Part shown: positions 1-8,440 of the stretch, piece by piece | Numbering within the stretch: the stretch's first letter is position 1 | Layout of the letters: the number at the start of each line of letters is the position of its first letter | Source: Paenalcaligenes hominis | GTDB lineage: Bacteria > Pseudomonadota > Gammaproteobacteria > Burkholderiales > Burkholderiaceae_B | DNA length: 64,000 nt | NCBI RefSeq assembly: GCF_011927625.1 | Contig: NZ_JAATIZ010000002.1 | Span: 434,001-498,000, forward strand | Reading direction: 5' to 3' | The notes under the pieces: model-generated | The model's database searches: none | Seen by the model: only the letters and a program-made list of their open reading frames with translations | Told to the model about the DNA's origin: nothing | Made by a program: the position numbers and the translations under genes

Positions 1-460
1 AGTAAAAAGGAACCCCTAACATCACGTTGCCCACGGCCACCCCAAACACCAAGGCACTGACTACACCCGAAGCACACCAAATGGCATCCCAATTTCGGCG
101 CCATGCCACGCTTTCAATTTTGCTGCGGTATTTAATGGCGACTGGACGCACAATCAATGCAACCAAGAGCAGCATCATGGCTAAATAAAAGCCGGAAAAA
201 GACAACGCGTATAGCAAAGGCCACGCAGCAAAAACGACGCCACCTGCAACGATGAGCCATACTTGGTTGCCCTCCCACACAGGGCCGATCACGTTATAAA
301 GCACGCGACGCTCTGCATCGGTTTTAGCAACCAACGGTAAAAGCATGGCGATTCCTAAGTCGGCACCATCCATAATGGCAAAACCTACCAGCAATACGCC
401 AAGTAAGAGCCACCAAATATGCCGCATGGTGACGTAATCAAGTAAGATCAGTGATTCCAT
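1..460 (-). CDS. cydB: Cytochrome bd ubiquinol oxidase subunit II, N-terminal part
   Basis: Partial gene; the first 153 codons are present and the rest lies beyond the left edge. The translation begins MESLILLDYVTMRHIWWLLL and carries the family's GFAIMDGADLG segment in the first helices and an IGPVWEGNQVW motif around residue 80, which identify subunit II of a bd-type quinol oxidase. With CydA it forms the inner-membrane complex that reduces oxygen to water with quinol electrons. It starts 10 bases after the cydA stop, and an AAGGAG ribosome site overlaps that stop, so the two are translationally close. Identity is firm; whether a cydX follows cannot be seen. Confidence 0.95.
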   Translation of the reverse strand, partial: MESLILLDYVTMRHIWWLLLGVLLVGFAIMDGADLGIAMLLPLVAKTDAERRVLYNVIGPVWEGNQVWLIVAGGVVFAAWPLLYALSFSGFYLAMMLLLVALIVRPVAIKYRSKIESVAWRRNWDAIWCASGVVSALVFGVAVGNVMLGVPFY

Positions 461-470
461 CTTCGACTCC

Positions 471-2039
471 TTATTTGGCTAATGCAGCATCAGCCGCAAA
501 ATCAGTAGCAGGGGCAGCGGCCTCGTCATCGGGGCCATGCTTGATGGCTTTTAGCATCACTTTGGTGCCAACAATCGCCAAAATGGTATAGAGCACAATA
601 AAGATGCTTAAGCTAATGGCGAGATCGACAACGCTTAAGCCAGAGGCAGCGTAATACGTAGGTAACACCCCTTCGATAGCCCAAGGTTGACGCCCAAATT
701 CGGCGACAAACCATCCGCATTCAATAGCAATCCATGGCAACGGTATGCTGAATAAGGCAAACTTTAAGAACCGCGGTGAATGAGTGATCCGATCTTTAGA
801 AGCCAAGTAAAACGCCACCAAGAAAAACGCGATCAAGTAAAAACCAATACCCACCATAATACGGAAGGCCCAGAATAACGGCCCAACCTGAGGAACGGTG
901 TCCCAAGCGGCTTGAGCGATTTGTTCAGGCGTAGCATTGCGTATGTCTTGGGTATAGCGTTTCAATAACAGCGCATAACCTAAGTCTTTCCAGTGCTCAT
1001 CAAACACGGCCTGAGCTTCGGCATCTTCTTTATTTGCACGTAATGTCTGCAAGGCATCGTAGGCAATTAAACCACGCTGGATCTGGTCTTCGGCCATACT
1101 AACCAGCTCGTTAATGCCCAACATAGGCTCTGTGACTGAGCGTGTACCGATTAAGCCCATTACCCATGGGATTTCGATGGCGAAGTCATTACGGCGTTCA
1201 TTTTGATTGGGAATAGCAATCAGGTTGAAGTTAGCGGGGGCGGGTTCGGTCTCCCACATGGACTCTAAAGCAGCAATCTTCATTTTCTGGTGTTCGGTAG
1301 TGAGATAACCACTTTCATCCCCTAAGACAGCTACAGAAAGAGAACCTGCTAAACCAAAGCTGGCTGCCACGACCATTGAACGGCGTGCGAGCTCGAGATG
1401 GCGACCACGCATTACATACCAAGCGCTGACACCTAATACAAATACAGCGGCTAAGGTATAGCCCGAGCTGACTGTATGCACAAACTTGGCTTGGGCGACG
1501 GGGTTAAAAATCACATCCGCAAAGCTGTCTAGCTCCATACGCATCGTGTGCGGGTTGAAGTGAGCGCCGCTTGGGTTTTGCATCCAACCGTTTGCAATAA
1601 GAATCCATAAGGCGGAAAAGTTGGCCCCTATCGCTACCAACCACGTCACAATAAGGTGAGCAACTTTTGATAAACGGTTCCAGCCAAAAAAGAACACCCC
1701 AATAAAGGTGGCTTCCATAAAGAAGGCCATTAACCCTTCGATTGCCAGCGGCGCACCAAAGATATCGCCCACATAATGACTGTAGTAAGACCAGTTCATA
1801 CCGAACTGGAACTCCATCACGACCCCAGTCGCCACCCCTACAGCAAAGTTAATACCAAACAGCTTGCCCCAGAACATGGTCATGCGACGCCAGATGTCTT
1901 TTCCAGTCATCACATAAACGCTTTCCATAATGGCAAGCAAAAAGGCTAAACCTAGCGTTAATGGTACAAATATAAAGTGAAACATCGCTGTCAAAGCAAA
2001 CTGCAAGCGCGACAGTGTCACTACATCAAGATCTATCAT
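471..2039 (-). CDS. cydA: Cytochrome bd ubiquinol oxidase subunit I
   Basis: Heme-bearing, quinol-oxidising subunit of cytochrome bd oxidase in the inner membrane; 522 residues, the length of the E. coli protein. Visible landmarks are the N-terminal HFIFVPLTLGLA helix with the heme-ligand histidine region, GWMQNP, the KFVHT segment, a long hydrophilic Q loop around residues 250-370, RIMVGIGF and GWFVAEFGRQPW. About nine membrane spans. The gene overlaps the end of the upstream regulator by four bases (ATGA), so regulator, cydA and cydB form one operon. Bd oxidases serve under low oxygen or respiratory stress. Confidence 0.97.
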   Translation of the reverse strand: MIDLDVVTLSRLQFALTAMFHFIFVPLTLGLAFLLAIMESVYVMTGKDIWRRMTMFWGKLFGINFAVGVATGVVMEFQFGMNWSYYSHYVGDIFGAPLAIEGLMAFFMEATFIGVFFFGWNRLSKVAHLIVTWLVAIGANFSALWILIANGWMQNPSGAHFNPHTMRMELDSFADVIFNPVAQAKFVHTVSSGYTLAAVFVLGVSAWYVMRGRHLELARRSMVVAASFGLAGSLSVAVLGDESGYLTTEHQKMKIAALESMWETEPAPANFNLIAIPNQNERRNDFAIEIPWVMGLIGTRSVTEPMLGINELVSMAEDQIQRGLIAYDALQTLRANKEDAEAQAVFDEHWKDLGYALLLKRYTQDIRNATPEQIAQAAWDTVPQVGPLFWAFRIMVGIGFYLIAFFLVAFYLASKDRITHSPRFLKFALFSIPLPWIAIECGWFVAEFGRQPWAIEGVLPTYYAASGLSVVDLAISLSIFIVLYTILAIVGTKVMLKAIKHGPDDEAAAPATDFAADAALAK

Positions 2040-2599
2040 TTGGATTCTCCTGAACCGATTGATTTGCGCACTCTACCCGCTACCCCTAACACTTTTTGTA
2101 CCTTAGCACCTAATCGCATTAAGCCCTGTAAGGTTTCAGGGGGTAAATGATGAACCTCATCGAACCAGCCTGTGGCCAGTTCGATAAGCTCTAACATATC
2201 AGTAATACGTTGTTGCTCGTAGGCTTCTTCATCATTTTGAGGCTCTTCAAGTAATAAACCCCGCAACAACGTGAGTGTTGGATCAATTTCACGCTTGCGT
2301 TTTTCCTCGACCAGTACACGGAAAATATCCCAGACATCATCAGGTGCTTGAAAGTACTCTCGGCGATCGCTGGGCTTGTGCACCATCTGCACTAAACGCC
2401 AGGATTGGAGTTCTTTTAGGCTCATGGAAACATTAGAACGAGATATACCTAAAGTCTCTGCGATACTTTCTGCATTTAAGGGCTCGGGTGACAGAAATAA
2501 CAATGCGTAAATTTGTCCTACAGTGCGGTTGACACCCCAACGACCGCCCATCTCACCAAAGTGAAGAACAAATCTCTCAGCTTGTGGGTCTAACTTCAT
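2036..2599 (-). CDS. GbsR/MarR-type transcriptional regulator of the cyd operon
   Basis: 187 residues with a winged helix near residues 20-90 (a SIAETLGISRSNVSMSLKEL recognition stretch) followed by a helical C-terminal part, as in the GbsR branch of the MarR superfamily. It is the first gene of the operon, four-base overlap with cydA, so it very probably controls cydAB and itself. A good sigma-70 promoter (2645-2673) and a perfect palindrome (2611-2628) lie just upstream, consistent with autorepression. The ligand or signal is unknown. The family call is secure; the role is inferred from position. Confidence 0.85.
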   Translation of the reverse strand: MKLDPQAERFVLHFGEMGGRWGVNRTVGQIYALLFLSPEPLNAESIAETLGISRSNVSMSLKELQSWRLVQMVHKPSDRREYFQAPDDVWDIFRVLVEEKRKREIDPTLTLLRGLLLEEPQNDEEAYEQQRITDMLELIELATGWFDEVHHLPPETLQGLMRLGAKVQKVLGVAGRVRKSIGSGESK

Positions 2600-2610
2600 A
2601 AATTTCCAAT

Positions 2611-2628
2611 TTTCAGTAATTACTGAAA
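2611..2628 (-). promoter_or_regulatory. Perfect 18-bp palindromic operator before regulator-cydAB
   Basis: The sequence TTTCAGTAATTACTGAAA is an uninterrupted 9+9 inverted repeat, 12 bases upstream of the regulator start codon and just downstream of the predicted transcription start (about 2638). MarR-family dimers bind symmetric sites of about this length, and a roadblock position suggests repression. The protein that binds it is inferred, not shown. Confidence 0.7.
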
Positions 2629-2644
2629 TTACAATACATTCAGC

Positions 2645-2673
2645 ATCATATAACTCTCCTTAAGGATTTTCAA
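2645..2673 (-). promoter_or_regulatory. Sigma-70 promoter of the regulator-cydA-cydB operon
   Basis: On the minus strand a TTGAAA -35 box (2668-2673) and a TATGAT -10 box (2645-2650) are separated by exactly 17 bp. Each differs from consensus at one position. The predicted start falls just before the palindrome at 2611-2628. Confidence 0.7.
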
Positions 2674-2837
2674 CATTTGCTTAAGATTAAGAAATGATGA
2701 GTCGGTTTTAGGATACGACGACTTAAAAAAACGACTTGACTAAGTAAAGGCATGTGGATTTTCCCCTCTAGATCTAATTGATTGTAAAATCTCAATACTT
2801 CAATCCTATATTGGCAATAGATGCCTACCAGCATGTT

Positions 2838-3833
2838 ATGAGCTCTATCACCTTGTCTTCATTTACAGCGGATGCTGCATTAAGCTCTGCACAACGTACT
2901 TTTCACACAGAAATCAAAGCCCTAGCCGAGCTAGCAGCGCGGTTAGATCAAGACTTTTATTTAGTGGTGGATCGTATTTTGCATTGCAAAGGCCGTGTTG
3001 TTGTAACGGGAATTGGCAAATCGGGACACATAGGGCGTAAAGTGGCTGCTACGTTTGCCTCTACGGGTACGCCGGCTTTTTTTATGCATGCAGCAGAAGC
3101 CCTCCATGGTGATTTAGGCATGATCACAAAAGACGATGTGATTATTGCTATTTCGTATTCAGGGACAGCTAGCGAGTTGTTAACCGTTTTAACGACCACA
3201 AAACGGTTAGGTTGCCCCTTTATCGCCATAACAGGTCATCCGACATCCGATTTAGCCCAGAATGCAGATCTACATTTAGATGTACATGTGGCCCATGAAG
3301 CCTGTCCGTTAAACCTAGCCCCCACATCAAGTACTACTGCGACCCTGGTCTTGGGGGACGCATTGGCTGTGGCCTGTCTAGAAGCGCGAGGCTTTAGCCG
3401 TGAAGACTTTGCTCGCTCGCATCCGGGCGGGGCATTAGGTAGGCAGTTGCTTACGTATGTGGATGACATCATGCGTAAGGGCGATGCCTTGCCGTTAGTA
3501 AATGCTCAGACCCTGGTTACCGATGCGCTGGCTGAAATGTCAGCTAAAGGCATGGGTATGACTATTGTAATAGACGAAGATCGCCGCCCCATTGGCATTT
3601 TCACTGATGGTGATCTACGACGGCTCATTGCACGTTGGGGCGACATTCGCCATTTAACGGTCGAGCAAGGCATGACGCCTCACCCACATACCCTCCCTGC
3701 TACCGAGTTAGCTATTAAAGCCGCCAACACCATGGACCGCTTACGTTTAAATCAGGTCTTGATAACTGATGCAAACGGGCTATTATTAGGAGCTTTACAT
3801 ATGCATGATTTACTTGATGCGAAGGTCATATAA
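2838..3833 (+). CDS. kdsD: Arabinose-5-phosphate isomerase (KpsF/GutQ family)
   Basis: Converts ribulose 5-phosphate to arabinose 5-phosphate, the first step to Kdo for the LPS core. An N-terminal SIS domain (GIGKSGHIGRKVAATFASTGTPA, then SYSGTASELL and a HPGGALGRQ active-site stretch) is followed by two CBS domains. The frame is open back to a TTG at 2778, but the ATG at 2838 gives 331 residues, the usual family size, so it is preferred although no strong ribosome site is seen. First gene of a Kdo/LPS-transport operon; its stop overlaps the kdsC start (TAATG). Confidence 0.95.
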   Translation: MSSITLSSFTADAALSSAQRTFHTEIKALAELAARLDQDFYLVVDRILHCKGRVVVTGIGKSGHIGRKVAATFASTGTPAFFMHAAEALHGDLGMITKDDVIIAISYSGTASELLTVLTTTKRLGCPFIAITGHPTSDLAQNADLHLDVHVAHEACPLNLAPTSSTTATLVLGDALAVACLEARGFSREDFARSHPGGALGRQLLTYVDDIMRKGDALPLVNAQTLVTDALAEMSAKGMGMTIVIDEDRRPIGIFTDGDLRRLIARWGDIRHLTVEQGMTPHPHTLPATELAIKAANTMDRLRLNQVLITDANGLLLGALHMHDLLDAKVI

Positions 3834-4441
3834 TGAGTCAATCTACCTATATCCCTCATCCTGTTGAGTCACTATTGCTTGCACCCATTGCAGCGGAAAC
3901 TCAAGAACGATTGCGCAAAGTGCGCTTAATGGTATTTGACGTTGACGGTGTGCTTACAGATGGTCGTTTATTTTATAACGAGGATGGTGAGTGCCTTAAA
4001 GCCTTTCATGCGCTTGATGGCTATGGGTTACGGCTGCTCCAAGAATGCGGTATTACCGTCGCTATGATCACCGGTCGTCAGGGCACAATCGTATCCCGTC
4101 GTGCTAGCGAACTAGGCATTAACGAAGTGCATCAGGGCATTCGGGACAAAGCCGCGGTGTTGCAGCAGCTGGCACAACAATACAGCCTAGACATGACGCA
4201 AATTGGTTTTATGGGCGATGACTTAATCGATTTAAGCGCCATGAAACGGGTGGGCTTTGTGGCCAGCGTACCGAATGCTCCGCAGTATATCCGTCAACTG
4301 GCGCATTGGGTATCAGATATCGAAGGCGGTTACGGGGCAGCTCGCAAATGCTGTGATTTAATTTTGGCGGCACAGGGACGCTTAGGGCATTACTTTACCC
4401 AAAGCCCTCCGGTTAGCCTCATAACGGGCAGCCCTCAATAA
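3833..4441 (+). CDS. kdsC: 3-deoxy-D-manno-octulosonate 8-phosphate phosphatase
   Basis: HAD-superfamily (subclass C0) phosphatase that releases Kdo from Kdo 8-phosphate in the cytoplasm. 202 residues; motif I is DVDGVLTDG near residue 36, motif II lies in ITGRQG, and the late motif is GDDLIDL. KdsC works as a tetramer. It overlaps kdsD by one base and lptC by one base, showing tight translational coupling of Kdo synthesis with LPS export genes. The N-terminus is about 20 residues longer than in E. coli, without an obvious signal. Confidence 0.95.
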   Translation: MSQSTYIPHPVESLLLAPIAAETQERLRKVRLMVFDVDGVLTDGRLFYNEDGECLKAFHALDGYGLRLLQECGITVAMITGRQGTIVSRRASELGINEVHQGIRDKAAVLQQLAQQYSLDMTQIGFMGDDLIDLSAMKRVGFVASVPNAPQYIRQLAHWVSDIEGGYGAARKCCDLILAAQGRLGHYFTQSPPVSLITGSPQ

Positions 4442-5043
4442 TGCGTGAACGCCTTCCTTCTCTGGTTGCTTTATTCCTGTTGGCACTGCTTGTGCTTAGT
4501 ACATGGTGGGCGGCAAACTACACGCTTAATACCGTCGCCTTAGATCCGCCACGGCGACAAACGCACGAGCCAGATACCTGGGCTCAAAATTTTGTTATGT
4601 TGCGTACTAACGAGGCGGGCATTGCCATCAATCGCTTGGAAGGCGCGTATATGCTGCATTATCCAGATGATGACTCTTATCATTTAGACGATGCTATCGT
4701 TACCCTAAACCAAGCCCAAAGCCCCATTATGACGGCGCAGTCCGATAACGCTATCATGGATGAAGACGGCACCCGTATCCAGCTGGTGGGCAATGCCTTA
4801 TTGCAGCGCCAAGCCGATGTTAAGGGCGATGTGCTTTCGGTACGCAGCGAGCGTATCGTACTTTATCCAAATCAAGATACAATGGAAACGGACGAGCCTG
4901 CCGTGGTTAAGAACGGCTCAAATACCCTTCAGGGAACGGGCATGACGTATAACAACACCACTCGGCAACTGCACGTACATCGCAATTCTCACGTCATCAT
5001 GACGCCTACTGCTGCGCCACCTACCGGCTCTACTCATGATTAA
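4441..5043 (+). CDS. lptC: LPS export protein LptC
   Basis: Bitopic inner-membrane protein that passes LPS from the LptBFG transporter to LptA. 200 residues: one N-terminal membrane helix (LVALFLLALLVLSTWWA, residues 8-24) then a periplasmic beta-jellyroll. Sequence conservation in this family is low; the assignment rests on topology, length and place between kdsC and lptA. The 3' end overlaps lptA by eight bases. Confidence 0.88.
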   Translation: MRERLPSLVALFLLALLVLSTWWAANYTLNTVALDPPRRQTHEPDTWAQNFVMLRTNEAGIAINRLEGAYMLHYPDDDSYHLDDAIVTLNQAQSPIMTAQSDNAIMDEDGTRIQLVGNALLQRQADVKGDVLSVRSERIVLYPNQDTMETDEPAVVKNGSNTLQGTGMTYNNTTRQLHVHRNSHVIMTPTAAPPTGSTHD

Positions 5044-5599
5044 ACCTTTACTGCTTTCTCTCACTTTCTTATTTAGCCTAGGTAGCACTACGGCTTGGGC
5101 TCAGGCGGCAGACCCTGACACCGTTATTTTATCTGACTCATTAGAATACGACGATATCAACCGTCTCAGTACCTTTGTGGGCAATGTCATCCTAACGCGC
5201 GGCAACTTAAACCTAAGGGCAGATAAAATAGTGGTGAATGAAACCGCAGACGGGGGGCAACACGCTATTGCTACCGTAGCCAATAGCCCAAAAGTGCTTG
5301 TCCGTCAGGAAAGCCCTGAAAAGTTTGAGATTATCAAAGGCGAAAGCCGTCAAGTCGAATACAACAGCGCTACGGAACAGCTCATCCTAGTCGGCAAGGC
5401 CGTCATTACGCGTTATGTCTGTGGTCAATCTATTGATAGTATTAGTGGCGATCGCGTCATCTACAACAAAAAGACCGACATGTACCAAGCCGTTAGTCAG
5501 GCCACCCCAGGTTCAGGTCAAAACCGAGTTCGGTCGGTCGCACGCCCCCGTGCGCACATTGACCGTGCTATTGCTGAGTGTCAACAAAAGTCTCATTAA
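5036..5599 (+). CDS. lptA: LPS periplasmic bridge protein LptA
   Basis: 187 residues with a cleavable signal peptide (hydrophobic [20 protein letters not shown]) and an OstA-type beta-jellyroll containing [20 protein letters not shown] and LNLRADKI, typical of LptA. It would polymerise into the bridge carrying LPS across the periplasm to LptD. A Cys occurs near residue 129 (YVCGQSI). Overlaps lptC and is followed after two bases by lptB. Confidence 0.92.
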   Translation: MIKPLLLSLTFLFSLGSTTAWAQAADPDTVILSDSLEYDDINRLSTFVGNVILTRGNLNLRADKIVVNETADGGQHAIATVANSPKVLVRQESPEKFEIIKGESRQVEYNSATEQLILVGKAVITRYVCGQSIDSISGDRVIYNKKTDMYQAVSQATPGSGQNRVRSVARPRAHIDRAIAECQQKSH

Positions 5600-5601
5600 T
5601 T

Positions 5602-6363
5602 ATGGCTAGCACCCCCCTTATCAAAGGCAGTTTACGTGCAGTGGGCTTGCGCAAAACCTATGGCAAACGCACCGTAGTGAAAGACGTCAGCCTACTCGTA
5701 GAAAGCGGCGAGGTGGTTGGTTTACTTGGGCCGAATGGCGCCGGTAAAACCACCAGTTTTTATATGATCGTAGGGATCGTACCCGTGGCCTCGGGCCGTA
5801 TCGAAATTGATGGTACCAATATCACTACGATGCCCATGCACCAACGTGCTCATTTGGGGTTGTCGTACTTGCCTCAAGATGCCTCGGTGTTTAGACGACT
5901 AAATGTAGAAAATAATATACGCGCTGTCTTAGAGCTACAACGCGACAGTCAGGGTCGAAAATTAACGCGCCCTGAGATCCAAGAGCAGCTTGATCACCTT
6001 ATTGACGAGCTACAAATTAATCATATTCGCCACAATACCGCCCTGTCTCTTTCTGGCGGAGAACGCCGTCGTGTGGAAATTGCCCGAGCGCTGGCGACTA
6101 ATCCCCGTTTTATCTTGCTTGACGAGCCCTTTGCAGGGGTGGATCCCATCGCAGTCATTGAAATTCAACGTATTGTTCAGTTTTTAAAATCACGCCAAAT
6201 TGGGGTGCTGATCACTGACCACAATGTGCGTGAAACGCTGGGCATTTGTGACCGTGCCTACATTATTAGTGACGGTACTGTGTTAACTAGCGGACACCCC
6301 AATGAAATTATTCATAACGAAGCCGTGCGCGAAGTTTACTTGGGTAAAAACTTTAAAATGTAA
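5602..6363 (+). CDS. lptB: LPS export ABC transporter ATPase LptB
   Basis: 253-residue cytoplasmic ATPase that powers LPS extraction with LptFG. Walker A is [11 protein letters not shown], the signature is [15 protein letters not shown], Walker B is [13 protein letters not shown] and the switch His is in ITDHNVRET. An upstream in-frame GTG at 5578 would lie inside lptA; the ATG at 5602, two bases past the lptA stop, matches family N-termini. In many relatives rpoN follows this gene; here a terminator-like hairpin and then hpf follow. Confidence 0.97.
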   Translation: MASTPLIKGSLRAVGLRKTYGKRTVVKDVSLLVESGEVVGLLGPNGAGKTTSFYMIVGIVPVASGRIEIDGTNITTMPMHQRAHLGLSYLPQDASVFRRLNVENNIRAVLELQRDSQGRKLTRPEIQEQLDHLIDELQINHIRHNTALSLSGGERRRVEIARALATNPRFILLDEPFAGVDPIAVIEIQRIVQFLKSRQIGVLITDHNVRETLGICDRAYIISDGTVLTSGHPNEIIHNEAVREVYLGKNFKM

Positions 6364-6375
6364 GCACATTGCATC

Positions 6376-6417
6376 GGCCTAATGACACAATTAAACAAGG
6401 TGTAATGGGCCTTTTTT
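6376..6417 (+). terminator. Possible terminator after lptB
   Basis: GGCC and ACAC on the left pair with GTGT and GGCC on the right around an imperfect middle, followed by six Ts. The bulged stem makes this only moderately convincing. Confidence 0.45.
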
Positions 6418-6547
6418 GCTTGATTTTTCGCATAGCTTTTTAAAAGAATTTGGGTATACTGAAACTGTGTAAATAACAAAAAGGAGGTTTTATAAATCGA
6501 CTTTTCTATGCGCTTTTTTGCGCTTTTGTTCACACACAGGAGAAACT

Positions 6548-6880
6548 ATGATTCTGAATATCACCGGCCGCAACCTCGAAGTCACCCCCGCCATTCGTGA
6601 CTATGTGCAAAGTAAAATCGGTAGACTTAATAAACACTTCGACACCGTCGTCGAGGCACAAATCATACTTTCAGTCGAACGTCTAAAGCACACTGCTGAA
6701 GTCACTCTGCCTGTCACAGGAAAAATTTTACACTGCTCTGATTCAGAAGAGTCCCTTTACGCTGCTATCGACTTGCTCACGGATAAGCTCGAGCGCCAGA
6801 TCGTCAAATACAAAACCAAAAGCCAGTCTCATCCCCCACATCATGCCGCCCCCAAGCGACTTGAAAGTTCTTTAGCTTAA
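6548..6880 (+). CDS. hpf: Ribosome hibernation promoting factor
   Basis: 110-residue small HPF/YfiA-family protein that binds the 30S decoding region and helps form inactive 100S ribosomes in slow growth. It begins MILNITGRNLEVTPAIRDYV and has the alpha/beta HPF core including LIVERLKHTAEVTL-like strands. An upstream in-frame TTG exists at 6518, but the ATG at 6548 has a good CAGGAGA ribosome site. A TATACT box at 6455-6460 may be its own -10 element. It ends in a strong terminator at 6927. Confidence 0.95.
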   Translation: MILNITGRNLEVTPAIRDYVQSKIGRLNKHFDTVVEAQIILSVERLKHTAEVTLPVTGKILHCSDSEESLYAAIDLLTDKLERQIVKYKTKSQSHPPHHAAPKRLESSLA

Positions 6881-6926
6881 CTATTATTACTTTTGCCCTT
6901 CTCTATAGGGTGATACACTCCTAATG

Positions 6927-6960
6927 AGCCCCGCAGCACCCTTGCACGGGGCTTTATTAT
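6927..6960 (+). terminator. Rho-independent terminator after hpf
   Basis: AGCCCCG pairs with CGGGGCT (6927-6933 with 6947-6953) and a T-rich tail follows, 47 bases past the hpf stop. Confidence 0.8.
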
Positions 6961-7017
6961 TTCACTCACATCGTATTAAATGTCAGTGTATATTGCTAGT
7001 TAATTAATCACCCTATA

Positions 7018-7506
7018 ATGGCAGCTATGAACTTACTGTCACGCATACTCCCCCCCTCCAATATTGTGCTTGATATTGCTGTTACGAGTAAAAAACGCGC
7101 TTTTGAACAAGCCAGTCTACTCTTTGAAAATCATCATGGCATTTCTCGCACCGCTATTTTTCAAAGCCTGATTGCACGCGAGCGTTTAGGCTCTACGGCA
7201 TTAGGTCACGAGGTCGCTGTACCCCACGGCCGCATTAAAGACCTTAAAGACCCAATTGGTGCCTTTATGCGTTTGGCCGAGCCCATTCGCTTTGATGCCA
7301 GCGATGGGCGTAGCGCACGTTTGTTATTCTTTTTATTAGTTCCCGAGCACGCAACGCAAATTCATTTAGATTTACTCGCTGAAATTGCACGCCAAATGTC
7401 CGATAGCACATTGCGTCACGAGCTAGAAATCGAGTCCGACCCCGTTGTGATTCATCAGCTCTTAACGACCTCTGTAGGAAACGATTCGCATGCTGAGCAT
7501 CCATGA
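7018..7506 (+). CDS. ptsN: PTS-Ntr enzyme IIA
   Basis: 162-residue EIIA(Ntr), the phosphoacceptor at the end of the nitrogen PTS; it regulates potassium transport and other targets rather than sugar import. The phosphorylated His lies in GHEVAVPHGRI near residue 66. Two in-frame ATGs (7018 and 7027) are possible; family proteins usually begin MNLLSRILPP, which favours 7027. No ribosome site is visible and a TATAAT box at 7014-7019 overlaps the first ATG, so a leaderless message from 7027 is possible. It overlaps hprK by 17 bases. Confidence 0.93.
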   Translation: MAAMNLLSRILPPSNIVLDIAVTSKKRAFEQASLLFENHHGISRTAIFQSLIARERLGSTALGHEVAVPHGRIKDLKDPIGAFMRLAEPIRFDASDGRSARLLFFLLVPEHATQIHLDLLAEIARQMSDSTLRHELEIESDPVVIHQLLTTSVGNDSHAEHP

Positions 7507-8428
7507 GCTAGTTAACGATAACCAAGCTCGCCTTGATTTCCAGTGGTTAGCAGGCGAGCAAGCCGCGTTAACCATTGGACTAGACGCAGGTATGGCCTCA
7601 GCAGACTTAATCGGCCATCTCAATTTAATTCATCCTCGTCGCATTCAAGTCTTAGGCGTCGAGGAACTCAACTACTACCACAAGTTCGAACCAGCTAAAC
7701 GGCAGTATTATCTTTCTGAACTCATCGAAGGCGGCGTGCCCGCCTTGATTGTCGCTGGCATTAGCCAAGCCCCTGCCGAGCTCATTGCGCATTGCACGCA
7801 GCACAATATCCCCCTACTGAATACACAACACGATGCCGCGGAACTCATTGATGTGTTGCGGGTCTATCTCACCAAGCGCTTGGCACCTTCTACCTTAATG
7901 CATGGCGTTTTTTTAGACGTGTTGGGCTTAGGTGTCATGATTACTGGCGAGTCAGGCCTAGGCAAAAGCGAGCTTGCACTCGAGCTAATTTCACGGGGCC
8001 ATGGCCTGGTCGCCGATGATGCCGTCGAGCTTTTTCGTACCGCGCCACACATTATCGAGGGCCAGTGCCCGCCGTTAATTCAAAATCTTCTCGAGGTCAG
8101 GGGCTTAGGTTTACTGGATATTCGCACCATTTTTGGCGAAACGTCGGTACGACGCAAAATGTCGTTGCGTTTAATCGTCCATTTACTGCGTTCTAATGCA
8201 GACAACTTTGAACGCTTACCCATTCAACAGCAAACCCAAACGGTACTAGGGGTTGAAATCCGTCAGGTAATGCTTCAAGTCGCCGCAGGCCGTAACTTAG
8301 CCGTCCTTGTCGAGGCAGCGGTGCGTAACACCATATTAACGATCCGTGGCATCGACACCATGCAGGAATTTATGCAACGTCAAGCGCTTGCTATGATGGA
8401 GAATAGCCCCCCTTCGTCTTCCTCGTAA
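7490..8428 (+). CDS. hprK: HPr kinase/phosphorylase
   Basis: 312 residues. N-terminal HprK domain followed by a C-terminal kinase domain with Walker A GESGLGKSELAL near residue 155 and the family motif region ending VRGLGLLDIRTIFGE. It phosphorylates and dephosphorylates a seryl residue on HPr. In betaproteobacteria it sits beside ptsN and rapZ, as here, and belongs to a regulatory PTS. Its substrate gene ptsH is not in this window. Confidence 0.96.
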   Translation: MLSIHELVNDNQARLDFQWLAGEQAALTIGLDAGMASADLIGHLNLIHPRRIQVLGVEELNYYHKFEPAKRQYYLSELIEGGVPALIVAGISQAPAELIAHCTQHNIPLLNTQHDAAELIDVLRVYLTKRLAPSTLMHGVFLDVLGLGVMITGESGLGKSELALELISRGHGLVADDAVELFRTAPHIIEGQCPPLIQNLLEVRGLGLLDIRTIFGETSVRRKMSLRLIVHLLRSNADNFERLPIQQQTQTVLGVEIRQVMLQVAAGRNLAVLVEAAVRNTILTIRGIDTMQEFMQRQALAMMENSPPSSSS

Positions 8429-8440
8429 AATAGAGTTCTT

